The position numbers and the translations under genes were made by a program. The notes under the pieces were generated by a model that was not told the DNA's origin, made no database searches, and worked only from the letters and a program-made list of their open reading frames with translations. This document shows, piece after piece, positions 7,876 through 16,629 of a stretch of DNA of 64,000 bases. The stretch is from Bifidobacterium scaligerum (GTDB lineage Bacteria; Actinomycetota; Actinomycetes; Actinomycetales; Bifidobacteriaceae), in assembly GCF_002802865.1 (NCBI RefSeq), contig NZ_PGLQ01000002.1, forward strand, positions 34,110 through 98,109. The letters are read 5' to 3'. The first letter of the stretch is position 1. Each line of letters starts with the position of its first letter.

Positions 7876-10029
7876 TCAATCCGTCGCGGAACCAAACAAC
7901 TTCTTCTTCGGCTTCTTGGCACTCATCAGCATCAGGAAGCTTCTGGACGGTGCGGTAATCATGAATCCGGCCTCATAACTCAACTCCGGACCATTGGGAT
8001 TATGCGTGTCCACGATGAGTTGCCATTTGCGGCCATACCGCTCATCCGGCAACGTGAACATAATCGGCTCATAATGCGCGTTGAAGATCAGGATGAAATC
8101 GTTATCGACCATACGGTTGCCGTACCAATCGACTTCCGGAATGTCGGAACCATTGAGGTAGATCATCATGGAGAATGCATGCGTATTCTGCCAATCTTCC
8201 ATATCCATGATGGAACCGGTATGGTCGAACCACTCGACCTGTGGAATCGTATTGGAGTCATCTCCCGGCTCACGACCAGTGAAGAATCGACGACGATGCA
8301 ATACCGGATGGTCCAAGCGCAAATGAACCAGACGGGAGACGAATTTCAGCATCTCCTTCTGATCCTTGTTCAAGTTCCAGTTGGTCCAGGAAATTTCGTT
8401 GTCTTGACAGTAGGCGTTGTTATTGCCCTGCTGGGTGCGGCAGACCTCGTCGCCCCCGCAGATCATCGGAATGCCTTGGCTGAACAATAACGTGGCGAAC
8501 ATGTTGCGCATTTGGCGTTGGCGCAGATCGTTGACGTCAGGAATGTTCGTAGGACCTTCCACACCGCAGTTCCAGGACCGGTTGTTGGATTCGCCGTCCC
8601 TGTTGCCTTCGCCATTGGCCGCGTTATGTTTGTCGTTGTAGCTCACCAAATCGTTGAGCGTAAATCCATCGTGCGCGGTGATGAAATTCACGGACGCTAC
8701 CGGTCGGCGGCCGTTGACCTGATACAGGTCGGAGCTGCCCATAAGTCGTGAAGCGAATTCCGGCAACGTAGACGGCTGCGAGCGCCAGAAGTCGCGGACG
8801 GTATCACGGAACCGACCATTCCATTCGGACCAGCTGGAGGGGAAGCCGCCTACCTGATAACCGCCGGAGCCCAAATCCCACGGTTCGGCGATCAACTTGA
8901 CGCGAGAAATAACCGGATCCTGTTCCACGATGTCAAAGAACGCAGACAGCTTGTCTACTTCCTGGAACTGTCGGGCCAGAGTGGCCGCCAGATCGAAGCG
9001 GAAGCCGTCCACGTGCATTTCGGTGACCCAGTAACGCAGCGAGTCGGTGATGAGCTGCAAAGCGTGCGGCGAACGCATCAGCAGCGAGTTTCCGGTGCCG
9101 GTGGTGTCGAAGTAGTGCATCGGATCGCCGTCCACCAGTCGGTAGTAGGAGGCGTTGTCAATGCCCTTGAAGCTCAAGGTCGGGCCCATGTGGTTGCCTT
9201 CAGCGGTGTGGTTGTATACCACATCGAGAATCACTTCCATACCGGCACGATGATAGGCCTTGACCATGGATTTGAATTCGTTGACCTGCTCACCGCGTTC
9301 TCCGGAGGAAGAGTAGGCGTTGTGTGGCGCGAAGAAGCCGATGGTGTTGTATCCCCAGTAGTTGGACAGGCCCTTCTCCTGAAGGAACGAATCGTTGACG
9401 AACTGATGGATCGGCATCAGTTCGATGGCCGTGACGCCAAGCTTCTTCAGATACTCGATGACGCTTGGATAGGCAAGACCTGCATAGGTGCCACGAATAT
9501 CCGGCGGCACATCCATATTGAGGTTGGTCAGACCTCGCACATGGGCTTCGTAAATAACCGAATCATGGTAGGGAATGTATGGATGCTGATCGTTGCCCCA
9601 ATCGAAATAGGGGTTGATGACAGCTGATTTCATGGTATGCGATGCTGAGTCCAGCGTGTTCATCGCTGAATTGTCGTCGGGACTTCTGAACCAGTATGAG
9701 AACAGGCTTTCGTCGCCGTCGATATTGCCTTCGATCGCTTTGGCGTATGGGTCGAGCAACAGCTTATTGGGGTTGCATCGAAGGCCATGTACCGGGTCGT
9801 ACGGGCCATACACACGATAGCCGTATCGTTGTCCGGGCTGAAGTCCGGGAATATAGTTGTGCCAAACATACGAGTTCTGTTCGGTCATTTCGATGCGCGT
9901 CTCGTTGTCTTGTTCGTCGAACAGGCACAATTCCACTTTTTGGGCGACTTGCGAATACAACGCGAAATTCACGCCGGCACCGTCATAACTGGCACCCAAG
10001 GGGTACATTGATCCGGGTCTGAGCTGCAT
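7876..10029 (-). CDS. glgX: Glycogen debranching enzyme (isoamylase-type, GlgX)
   Basis: This 717-aa enzyme hydrolyses alpha-1,6 branches of glycogen or limit dextrin. An N-terminal CBM48-like domain (FALYSQVAQKVELCLFDE) is followed by a GH13_11 barrel. All four catalytic regions are present: DVVYNHTAEGN (about residue 268), GFRFDLAATL with the nucleophile Asp (about 343), IAEPWDLG with the acid/base Glu (about 378), and FITAHDGFTL with the stabilising Asp (about 450). It is cytoplasmic, with no signal peptide. It probably works with GlgB, encoded 20 kb away. I did not find the AGCGCT operator in front of it. The start has a weak ribosome binding site. Confidence 0.93.
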   Translation of the reverse strand: MQLRPGSMYPLGASYDGAGVNFALYSQVAQKVELCLFDEQDNETRIEMTEQNSYVWHNYIPGLQPGQRYGYRVYGPYDPVHGLRCNPNKLLLDPYAKAIEGNIDGDESLFSYWFRSPDDNSAMNTLDSASHTMKSAVINPYFDWGNDQHPYIPYHDSVIYEAHVRGLTNLNMDVPPDIRGTYAGLAYPSVIEYLKKLGVTAIELMPIHQFVNDSFLQEKGLSNYWGYNTIGFFAPHNAYSSSGERGEQVNEFKSMVKAYHRAGMEVILDVVYNHTAEGNHMGPTLSFKGIDNASYYRLVDGDPMHYFDTTGTGNSLLMRSPHALQLITDSLRYWVTEMHVDGFRFDLAATLARQFQEVDKLSAFFDIVEQDPVISRVKLIAEPWDLGSGGYQVGGFPSSWSEWNGRFRDTVRDFWRSQPSTLPEFASRLMGSSDLYQVNGRRPVASVNFITAHDGFTLNDLVSYNDKHNAANGEGNRDGESNNRSWNCGVEGPTNIPDVNDLRQRQMRNMFATLLFSQGIPMICGGDEVCRTQQGNNNAYCQDNEISWTNWNLNKDQKEMLKFVSRLVHLRLDHPVLHRRRFFTGREPGDDSNTIPQVEWFDHTGSIMDMEDWQNTHAFSMMIYLNGSDIPEVDWYGNRMVDNDFILIFNAHYEPIMFTLPDERYGRKWQLIVDTHNPNGPELSYEAGFMITAPSRSFLMLMSAKKPKKKLFGSATD

Positions 10030-10080
10030 AGTTTCAGTATCCCACTTTCTGATATTGCCGTTGCGTTTGATTGATGAAGG

Positions 10081-10755
10081 TTAGGCAAACAGTGTTGGCT
10101 TATCCGTATCCGAATGCTTGGCGATGAGTCTTCTCAACGCCTCATGCTGAATCGCGATCATCGAGTTTGACGCGGTGATGCGCGTGGCGGTCAGCTCGCT
10201 CCATGGAATCCATGTGGATTCCACATGTTCATCCGGGTCCATATGACGCTCTTTGTGCCGGAATGGCCCCAGATGCAGCACCATGATATGCGCCAATTCA
10301 TCACTCATGCCCTCTGAGGAATAGAAATCTCCGATATAGTCGACACCCATGGCATCACGGTCCGGGACCACACCGGTTTCCTCGGCGAGTTCTCTCAACG
10401 CCGCGTCCAGTATGTCTTCGCCCTCGTCCATCAGTCCTGCGGGAAGCCCGTAGGCGAATATATCCGATCCAACACGATATTCGCGTTCGATAAGATATCG
10501 ATCGGTGGACATGTCATGTACAAGCATCACCACGCAGGGTGCGTGACGTACTACCTGACGATTGATCTCATGGACCCCACCTTGCTTATCGCTCAGGGCG
10601 AGCGTCATATCGTCCACATGGAAGACACGACCCGTGTATACGGTTTCGCTACGCACCACTGAGGCTGGCACATCCATGTCGATGCCGTCTGAGGAAGCAT
10701 TCAACCTGCGATCGAGCTTACGCTCCAATCGCTGCTGCTTATCATCACCCACCAT
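10081..10755 (-). CDS. Nudix hydrolase, ADP-ribose pyrophosphatase-like
   Basis: The 224-aa protein carries an intact Nudix box: GLMDEGE, then seven residues, then REL-A-EETG (about residues 117-138), matching GX5EX7REUXEEXGU. A Pro/Ala stretch (AYGLPAGLM) before the box and YSSEGMSDE after it resemble NudF-type ADP-ribose or nucleoside-diphosphate-sugar hydrolases. The first 30 residues are charged and likely disordered. GGAGAG lies just upstream of the ATG. The next gene on the same strand (Nif3-like) ends its neighbour spacing at 47 bases, so the two may be co-transcribed. The substrate cannot be told from sequence. Confidence 0.85.
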   Translation of the reverse strand: MVGDDKQQRLERKLDRRLNASSDGIDMDVPASVVRSETVYTGRVFHVDDMTLALSDKQGGVHEINRQVVRHAPCVVMLVHDMSTDRYLIEREYRVGSDIFAYGLPAGLMDEGEDILDAALRELAEETGVVPDRDAMGVDYIGDFYSSEGMSDELAHIMVLHLGPFRHKERHMDPDEHVESTWIPWSELTATRITASNSMIAIQHEALRRLIAKHSDTDKPTLFA

Positions 10756-10802
10756 GCTCTCTCCTTAGGCAAACGTTTTCATTATTCTACCGCAGCAACT
10801 CA

Positions 10803-11711
10803 TTATTCCTCTGAAGTAATGGTCAGTGTCCACGGATCGGTTGTCTCATGAATCCACTCGACTTCTGGTCTTTGCCCTGTCGCCTGTTCGACGGCCAACG
10901 GGACATCCTCGATCGCGTAATTGAACCAAATGGATTCAATCGCGGCATGCGGCGTGTTGATCAGGTTCGGCCGAAGACGAGCATCTCCCGCGCCAAGCAT
11001 TATGGCATGTGCGCGCATTCGTGCTTCATACCGGGCTTGTTCAATGGCATCCGTCGCCGGATGATGTCTCAAATCGCTGGTCACATACACGTCCACGCCG
11101 GCTGCGCGAACCTCATTGAACAGCGAATCACCTGAGCCCGGCAATACGGCAACTGTTTCCACTGATTCATCAAGATCACCGCATACCTGAATCCCGAGCT
11201 TGGTAGTCATTCCGCGAGTATTTACCGCGTTGAATACGCTGAGCGCGAAATCCTTAAGAGATACCGGTTGCGGCAACCGTCCGACCCGCCCCAATCCAGC
11301 CATCGCGTTGGACTGCGGATCATCGATCGGAACCAAAGGCCGTTGATCGATCAGGCCGAAAGCGTCGGCCGCCGCCTGACCGACGCCACGTGGCGAGGCA
11401 TCAGCGTTAGTGTGCCCCACCCATAATCCGCATCCGTTCTGGTAGAGTCTGCGCACTATGTCGCCACGGAAACCCAAGCCACCGGTCTCATGCACGGCAC
11501 GAAAATACAGAGGATGATGGGTGACGAGCAGGTCTGCTCCGGCTTTGATAGCTTTATCTACTATCGAGGATGTCGGATCCGCCGCAAACACGATTTTGTG
11601 GACGTCATGACTCAAATCGCCTACGATCAGGCCCGGCTCATCCCATTGTTCGGCGTAACGAAGCGGGTAGAGGGTTTCAAGGACGTCAATGACTTGCTTG
11701 AGATTCGGCAT
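10803..11711 (-). CDS. Nif3-like dinuclear metal centre protein
   Basis: Members of the Nif3/YbgI family form toroidal hexamers with two metals per subunit; many are annotated as GTP cyclohydrolase I type 2, without firm proof of activity. Visible motifs are VGDLSHDVHKIVFAADPT, the metal-binding LLVTHHPLYFRA, HTNADASPRGV and, in the second half, VTSDLRHHPATDA. The usual C-terminal GHxxxE element looks stretched here (INTPHAAIES), with a small insertion before it. I chose MPNLKQVID at 11711; ATGs at 11720 and 11768 are also in frame. It lies 104 bases downstream of polA on the same strand. Confidence 0.83.
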   Translation of the reverse strand: MPNLKQVIDVLETLYPLRYAEQWDEPGLIVGDLSHDVHKIVFAADPTSSIVDKAIKAGADLLVTHHPLYFRAVHETGGLGFRGDIVRRLYQNGCGLWVGHTNADASPRGVGQAAADAFGLIDQRPLVPIDDPQSNAMAGLGRVGRLPQPVSLKDFALSVFNAVNTRGMTTKLGIQVCGDLDESVETVAVLPGSGDSLFNEVRAAGVDVYVTSDLRHHPATDAIEQARYEARMRAHAIMLGAGDARLRPNLINTPHAAIESIWFNYAIEDVPLAVEQATGQRPEVEWIHETTDPWTLTITSEE

Positions 11712-11815
11712 ATGCCACATTGTAGTGGCCCAGACTGCGAGGCACGGCCAATCCGAGAAGGCGGCCACACTTCACAGCCTGGAACTACTGGGTTACGAAC
11801 ACGGATGGAATGGCA

Positions 11816-14677
11816 TCAGTGCGCAGCGAGCTGCCAGTCAGCACCTATGCCGCAAGACACATCCAATGGCACGGCAAGCTCCACGGCATGTTCCATGGCG
11901 TTTCTGACCAATGCGGTAACCTGATCAGCCTCCCCCGGTGCGACTTCAACCACAAGTTCATCATGAATCTGCAGAATGATGCGGCTCCGTACATCAGCCT
12001 CCTGCAAAGCCCGTGAGGCCTGAATCATGGCAATCTTCATGATGTCGGCCGCCGACCCCTGAATCGGAGCGTTGAGCGCCGCGCGTTCGGCCGCGTCTCG
12101 CGCCACTCGATTCGTGGATTGCAAAGCCGGGAAGTATCGCCTCCGGCCAAACATGGTTTCGGTGTATCCCTTGCTTCGCGCAGTGGTAACCAACGATTCC
12201 AAGTAATCATGTACCTTGCCGAAGGTCTCGAAATAGCGGTTCTTCAATGATTCGGCTTCACGCGGAGCAATCTTCAGCTGTTGAGCCAAGCCATAGGTAC
12301 TCAGCCCATAAGCCAGACCATAGCTCATGGCCTTCACATGGCTGCGCTGGTCTCCAGTGATCTCCTCAACCGGAAGCTTATAGACCATCGACGCCACATA
12401 TTTATGGAAGTCCATGCCGGATCGGAATGCCTCGATAAGTGCTTCGTCTCCCGACAGATCAGCCATGATACGAAGTTCCACCTGTGAATAATCACAGCTT
12501 AGCAACGATTCGTAGCCGTCTCCCGGTACGAAAACGCCGCGAATTTCACGACCGGCAGCGTTCCTGTTAGGGATGTTCTGCAGGTTAGGGTCCACAGAGC
12601 TGAGCCGCCCGGTCGCCGCAACCGTCTGCTCAAACGTGGTGTGGATACGCTCATCCGCAGGGTTGACGGCATCGATCAGACTTTGCACGATCTGCTTGAG
12701 CTTGTTGGTTTCACGATGCCGAAGCAAGGCACCGAGGAAACCATTCGCCTGTTCATTGTCCACGGATCTTATGTACAGATCCTGCAACGCTGAAGCATTG
12801 GTGGTATAGGATCCTGACTTGGTTCGTTTCGTGGGCTTCAGGCCGAAGTCCTCGAACAGCACCTTTTGCAGCTGCTTGGGGCTCTGCAGATTAAGCTGGC
12901 TACCGGCAAACTGCCATGCCGTCTCCTGAGCGAAGCGGGCATCCTGAGCGAACTGGTCGCGCATGCTACGCAGACGTACTGTGTCGATTTTCGCTCCGTC
13001 TCGCTCCATCTCGAACAGTACGCGAGAGACCGGCAACTCGACTGCGCGCATCAGCCAGTATTGCTCACGCTGATCAATGATCGGGGCGAGTGTGCCAGCC
13101 AACTCGCGAATGATGGACAGATCACGCAGTCGCTGTTCATCCGCGTCAGGTTGCGTTGATTCAGCATCGAAATCCAGCATCCCCTGCGCAGGTTGAGTCT
13201 CCTCGTTCACCTGAATATCAAGAAAATGCTCAGCAGCCTGAATGAGACCATCGGCATGGAAATCCGGCTGCGCCAAATAACCGGCTAGCTTGGTGTCGAA
13301 CAACGGCAAATCGAGATCCAGATGAGCCGCGGCAAGCAGGTGCAGCAACTCCTTATACCCATGTACGATGATGCGGCCGTGTTCTTGGCTCAGAAATGTA
13401 TTGAGCGTCTCATGCAGTGCTGCCTCGCATGGGAGCGCGATCATAGCGGCGTGTTTCCCGGCTTCAATCGCGAGCGCCTGCACATGAGAGCGACCGGGGC
13501 GGTCATCGCCCCAAGCGGCAAGCGTCCATGCATGATGGACGTTCTCGCCAACACTGATGTGAGTATCGTGGTCGGAGAAATCCATTGCCTTGAATGTCGC
13601 GACATCTTCGCTCACGGCGATGTCGTGGCGATGTTCATCAATCCATGCATCGAACTGCTGCACAGTTGATATCGCGGTGTTGTCCGGCAGATTCAGGGCA
13701 GGTTCTGCTTGACTCTGATTATCCGACCGTCCCTCGCCTTGATCAGTAACAGTCTGTCCGCCTCCGGTATTGAAGGTTTTCAGTACACGCGTCTTGGTTC
13801 TTGCGCCAAACTCAAGATCCTTGAACAAGGTGTCAAGAGCGCCGGCATCTATCGAGCCAAAGGTCAGGTCGTTCAGTGCTACGCCGAGATCGATGTCTCG
13901 TACCAAAGCGTTTACCTTGCGATTGAGCATCACCTGATCGATGTTGGCGCGCAGGGATTCGCCCTTCTTGCCACCGATTTCATCGGCATGTGCCGCGATG
14001 CCCTCCAGTGAGCCGTACTGATTAATCCACTTGGCGGCGAATCCATCGCCCACGCCCGGTACTCCGGGAATGTTGTCGGCGGTTTCCCCCCTCAGTGCAG
14101 CCAGATCCGGATATTGTGCAGGCGTCACCTTGTATTTATCGATGATGGCCTGCGGATCCATATGCTTCAGATCTTTGAAATGGTGGCCCGGGTAAAGCAC
14201 GGTGACATTGTCGTCCACAAGTTGGAAAGCGTCTCTGTCGCCGGAAAGCACAAGGGTGTGATACCCTGCATGATCTCCCATTGTGGCGAGCGTGGCGATA
14301 ATGTCATCGCCTTCATAGCCCGGCTTTTCGATATAGGTGACGCCCAATGCCGTAAGCAGCTGTTGAATCAGCGGCAGCTGGGTAAGCAGCTCTTCCGGTG
14401 CCGCCTCACGGGTGCCTTTGTACTGAGGCAGCAACTCGTTGCGGAACGTTCCGCCCTTGACATCGAAAGCCACGCCAAGCAGATCGGGCTGCTCGGCATC
14501 GATCACTTGGGCCAACATGGTGGCAAAGCCCCAAACAGCATTCGTGGCTTGCCCTGTTGAGGTGCTGAAATTATCGACCGGCATGGCGAAGAACGCGCGA
14601 AAAGCTAGGGAGTGGCCATCCACTACCAATAAAGTGTGCTTGGAACTTCCGGAATTCAAGGTCACAGTATCAGTCAT
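11816..14677 (-). CDS. polA: DNA polymerase I
   Basis: This 953-aa repair and Okazaki-fragment polymerase has an N-terminal 5'-3' exonuclease (about 1-310: LVVDGHSLAFRAFF, YEGDDIIATLA, VPGVGDGFAAKW). A middle domain (about 340-560) corresponds to the 3'-5' exonuclease fold. The C-terminal polymerase has motif A (SCDYSQVELRIMADLSGD), motif B (RSHVKAMSYGLAYGLS) and motif C (QIHDELVVEV). The middle domain lacks the DxE exonuclease signature (AVSEDVATFKA stands in its place), so proofreading is probably absent, as in many actinobacterial PolA proteins. The pdtaR terminator lies just upstream of its start. Confidence 0.96.
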   Translation of the reverse strand: MTDTVTLNSGSSKHTLLVVDGHSLAFRAFFAMPVDNFSTSTGQATNAVWGFATMLAQVIDAEQPDLLGVAFDVKGGTFRNELLPQYKGTREAAPEELLTQLPLIQQLLTALGVTYIEKPGYEGDDIIATLATMGDHAGYHTLVLSGDRDAFQLVDDNVTVLYPGHHFKDLKHMDPQAIIDKYKVTPAQYPDLAALRGETADNIPGVPGVGDGFAAKWINQYGSLEGIAAHADEIGGKKGESLRANIDQVMLNRKVNALVRDIDLGVALNDLTFGSIDAGALDTLFKDLEFGARTKTRVLKTFNTGGGQTVTDQGEGRSDNQSQAEPALNLPDNTAISTVQQFDAWIDEHRHDIAVSEDVATFKAMDFSDHDTHISVGENVHHAWTLAAWGDDRPGRSHVQALAIEAGKHAAMIALPCEAALHETLNTFLSQEHGRIIVHGYKELLHLLAAAHLDLDLPLFDTKLAGYLAQPDFHADGLIQAAEHFLDIQVNEETQPAQGMLDFDAESTQPDADEQRLRDLSIIRELAGTLAPIIDQREQYWLMRAVELPVSRVLFEMERDGAKIDTVRLRSMRDQFAQDARFAQETAWQFAGSQLNLQSPKQLQKVLFEDFGLKPTKRTKSGSYTTNASALQDLYIRSVDNEQANGFLGALLRHRETNKLKQIVQSLIDAVNPADERIHTTFEQTVAATGRLSSVDPNLQNIPNRNAAGREIRGVFVPGDGYESLLSCDYSQVELRIMADLSGDEALIEAFRSGMDFHKYVASMVYKLPVEEITGDQRSHVKAMSYGLAYGLSTYGLAQQLKIAPREAESLKNRYFETFGKVHDYLESLVTTARSKGYTETMFGRRRYFPALQSTNRVARDAAERAALNAPIQGSAADIMKIAMIQASRALQEADVRSRIILQIHDELVVEVAPGEADQVTALVRNAMEHAVELAVPLDVSCGIGADWQLAAH

Positions 14678-14696
14678 TCTTTTCTATGAAATACGT

Positions 14697-14719
14697 AAGC
14701 CCCGCATGAAGCGGGGCTT
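14697..14719 (-). terminator. Terminator downstream of pdtaR
   Basis: A perfect 9-bp stem, AAGCCCCGC with GCGGGGCTT, has a 5-base loop. It sits 12 bases after the pdtaR stop and ahead of the polA start. The tail is TACGT rather than a U-run, so strength is uncertain. Confidence 0.6.
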
Positions 14720-14731
14720 GATGGTCAACTA

Positions 14732-15517
14732 TCAGCGCTCATCCGAATCTGAAGGCTTCGGATCACCATATTTGGCGATGATGGCAAGCGCGAGACGCTT
14801 CTTCGGAATACGCTGATCCATGGAAGTCTTCTGAATCCAACGGAATGCACCCTGCTCGGAGAAGTCCGCCTTATCCATCAGCAGCCCCTTGGCACGATCC
14901 ACAAGCTTACGCTCTTCAAGCGTGTCCTCAGCCTTCTTAAGCTTCTCCTCGGTTTCACGCAACTGGTCAGTGGTTTCCTTGAGTTTACGCTCGCTGCGCT
15001 CAACGTTGTCCAGCAGATCGTTGATTTCGGCGAAACGGCCCATCGCCACTTCCAGCGTAGGCAGCAGTTTGGATTCCTCATACGGCTTGGTCACATAAGC
15101 CATGGCTCCTGCACCGGTGGCTTTCTTTACCAAGTCGGTCTGGGAGAATGCCGTGAGCATCACCACAGGGGCGATGTTTTCATCGCAGATGATACCAGCA
15201 GCGGCGATGCCATCCATGCGTGGCATCTTCACGTCCATGCACACCACATCCGGACGGTACTTGCGCGTCAATTCGACGGCTTCCTCACCATTGGCGGCCT
15301 GTCCGACCACCTCATAGCCGTTATCTTCCAGCATAGCCACGAGATCCATACGATTCACGGCTTCGTCTTCGGCCACTACAACCGTACGCGGGCCGTTTGG
15401 CGTCTTGGCTTCAGCTTCGACTGGTTCATCCGTGCCAGCAGCTGCCTTCAGTTCCTCGTCGGTTAGCACCTCGTCGATGTCGATGCTCGGTTCCTCGGAC
15501 TTCTTCCTCGCAGCCAT
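14732..15517 (-). CDS. pdtaR: ANTAR-domain response regulator (AmiR/NasT type, PdtaR-like)
   Basis: A 261-aa regulator that should bind RNA rather than DNA. After a 40-residue acidic leader comes a receiver domain (about 44-160) with the acidic pocket AEDE and phosphoacceptor D95 in CMDVKMPRMDG. A charged coiled coil follows (about 165-200, FAEINDLLDNVERSERKLKE), then an ANTAR domain (about 195-250) with RAKGLLM. In mycobacteria PdtaR is phosphorylated by PdtaS and acts on nascent RNA to influence termination. A PdtaS homologue lies at 45864-47351. The start MAARKKSEE has GAGG upstream; a longer frame begins at 15547. Confidence 0.9.
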   Translation of the reverse strand: MAARKKSEEPSIDIDEVLTDEELKAAAGTDEPVEAEAKTPNGPRTVVVAEDEAVNRMDLVAMLEDNGYEVVGQAANGEEAVELTRKYRPDVVCMDVKMPRMDGIAAAGIICDENIAPVVMLTAFSQTDLVKKATGAGAMAYVTKPYEESKLLPTLEVAMGRFAEINDLLDNVERSERKLKETTDQLRETEEKLKKAEDTLEERKLVDRAKGLLMDKADFSEQGAFRWIQKTSMDQRIPKKRLALAIIAKYGDPKPSDSDER

Positions 15518-15544
15518 GCCAGCCTCTTTTCTTCGACTAACTAA

Positions 15545-15573
15545 CAAAAAGCCTCACCACAATGCGGTGAAGC
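15545..15573 (-). terminator. Terminator of tRNA-Leu(CAA)
   Basis: On the minus strand GCTTCACC pairs with GGTGAGGC (one mismatch) around a GCATTGT loop and is followed by TTTTTG. It lies 12 bases 3' of the tRNA. Confidence 0.75.
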
Positions 15574-15584
15574 TCATTACAAAG

Positions 15585-15658
15585 TGCCCCCGGTGGGACT
15601 CGAACCCACACTGCGCAGATTTTGAGGCTGCTTCCTCTACCAATTGGGATACAGGGGC
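15585..15658 (-). tRNA. tRNA-Leu (anticodon CAA), short variable arm
   Basis: The 74-nt molecule reads on the minus strand, with acceptor GCCCCTG paired to CGGGGGC. The anticodon stem GCAGC/TCTGC has a C-T mismatch at the loop-closing pair around CTCAAAA, giving anticodon CAA (TTG codons). The T arm is GTGGG-TTCGAGT-CCCAC. The variable loop is only five bases (GCAGT), whereas leucine tRNAs normally carry a long variable arm. CCA is not encoded. Similar short CAA tRNAs are annotated in other actinobacteria, as far as I recall. Amino-acid identity follows the anticodon only. Confidence 0.8.
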
Positions 15659-15861
15659 GTGCTTGGCACTCTGAAGAGAGTAACACAAGTTACAGACTGT
15701 CACTACAAAGACACGCGCTGAATCGAAAAAACATACAGACAGGATATGTGATTTCGTCGCATGGTTTTCCTACAAACCAACAATGTACAGGCTTACAATG
15801 GAGCCGGTTGTGATGTGCGCCAATGTAAGCAATGCGCACGACCGTCATCGAGGAGGGGCAT

Positions 15862-16461
15862 ATGAACAACACGACCTATCGTTCTTTCGATCCTTGGCGT
15901 CCGTCTCCGGTTAAGGAAACCGTTCGCAAACAGACCACGGAAACCCATTATTTCAATATCGATGAGGTTTCCTACGAATCCAATGACGGCAAGCAATTCA
16001 CTCGGTACTGCATTCAACCAAACAGTGGCGATGCCGTAGCGGTATTGGCCGTGACCGACGACGGACGCATTCCGCTGGTGGAGCAATACCGCATAGCGAG
16101 CCATCGCTGGACGTTGGAGATTCCTGGAGGACATGCCAAGAATCGCGACGAGCAGCCTGCCGATGTGGCGCGCCGCAAGCTTGCGGACGAGGCCGGATTC
16201 ACGGCCGCACATCTTACTCAATTTGCGCGCTTCCTCAATACACCGAGCTACTCCACGCAGCATACGGCCATTTTCTATGCCACCGGACTCACACCTGCCG
16301 ATCGGCAGTCGATCGGGCCCGAGACTCCACGTTCCGATGTTCGTCTGGTTTCTGTAGATGAGGCGTACCAGATGGTGATTAACGGTACTATCGTGGACGC
16401 CAAGACGATTATCGCCATTCTCAGACTGAAAAGCGGCAGTCTGGATAATGTAACCGACTGA
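15862..16461 (+). CDS. Nudix hydrolase family protein with altered Nudix box
   Basis: The 199-aa protein has the NudF-like fold pattern (VAVLAVTDDGRIPLVEQYRIASHRWTLEIPGGH). Its Nudix box differs: after the first Glu comes R-KL-A-DE-AG in place of RE-U-x-EE-x-G, so one of the metal-binding glutamates is Lys and another is Asp. It may be weakly active or non-enzymatic. The start at 15862 has GAGGAGGGG six bases upstream, which rules out the longer frame from 15832. It is convergent with pyk and shares a terminator with it. Confidence 0.82.
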   Translation: MNNTTYRSFDPWRPSPVKETVRKQTTETHYFNIDEVSYESNDGKQFTRYCIQPNSGDAVAVLAVTDDGRIPLVEQYRIASHRWTLEIPGGHAKNRDEQPADVARRKLADEAGFTAAHLTQFARFLNTPSYSTQHTAIFYATGLTPADRQSIGPETPRSDVRLVSVDEAYQMVINGTIVDAKTIIAILRLKSGSLDNVTD

Positions 16462-16545
16462 AGCAATCAATCAGCCAATCAGTGTCAATCAGCAAAGATT
16501 ACGCTTTTGCGGCACTGACGTCCGCAACTCGTTACGTGCATATAC

Positions 16546-16589
16546 GAGAAGGAGGTTCCCACCCGATTTGGGGTGGGAACCTCCTTCTC
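16546..16589. terminator. Bidirectional terminator between Nudix gene and pyk
   Basis: A perfect 19-bp inverted repeat (16546-16564 with 16571-16589) has a 6-base loop and lies between convergent genes. The outer bases are GAGAAGGAGG/CCTCCTTCTC, giving short pyrimidine tails on both sides. Confidence 0.85.
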
Positions 16590-16629
16590 ATTCACGCTCT
16601 ATGACGCGTTTGACGATTCCTCAAGAATC

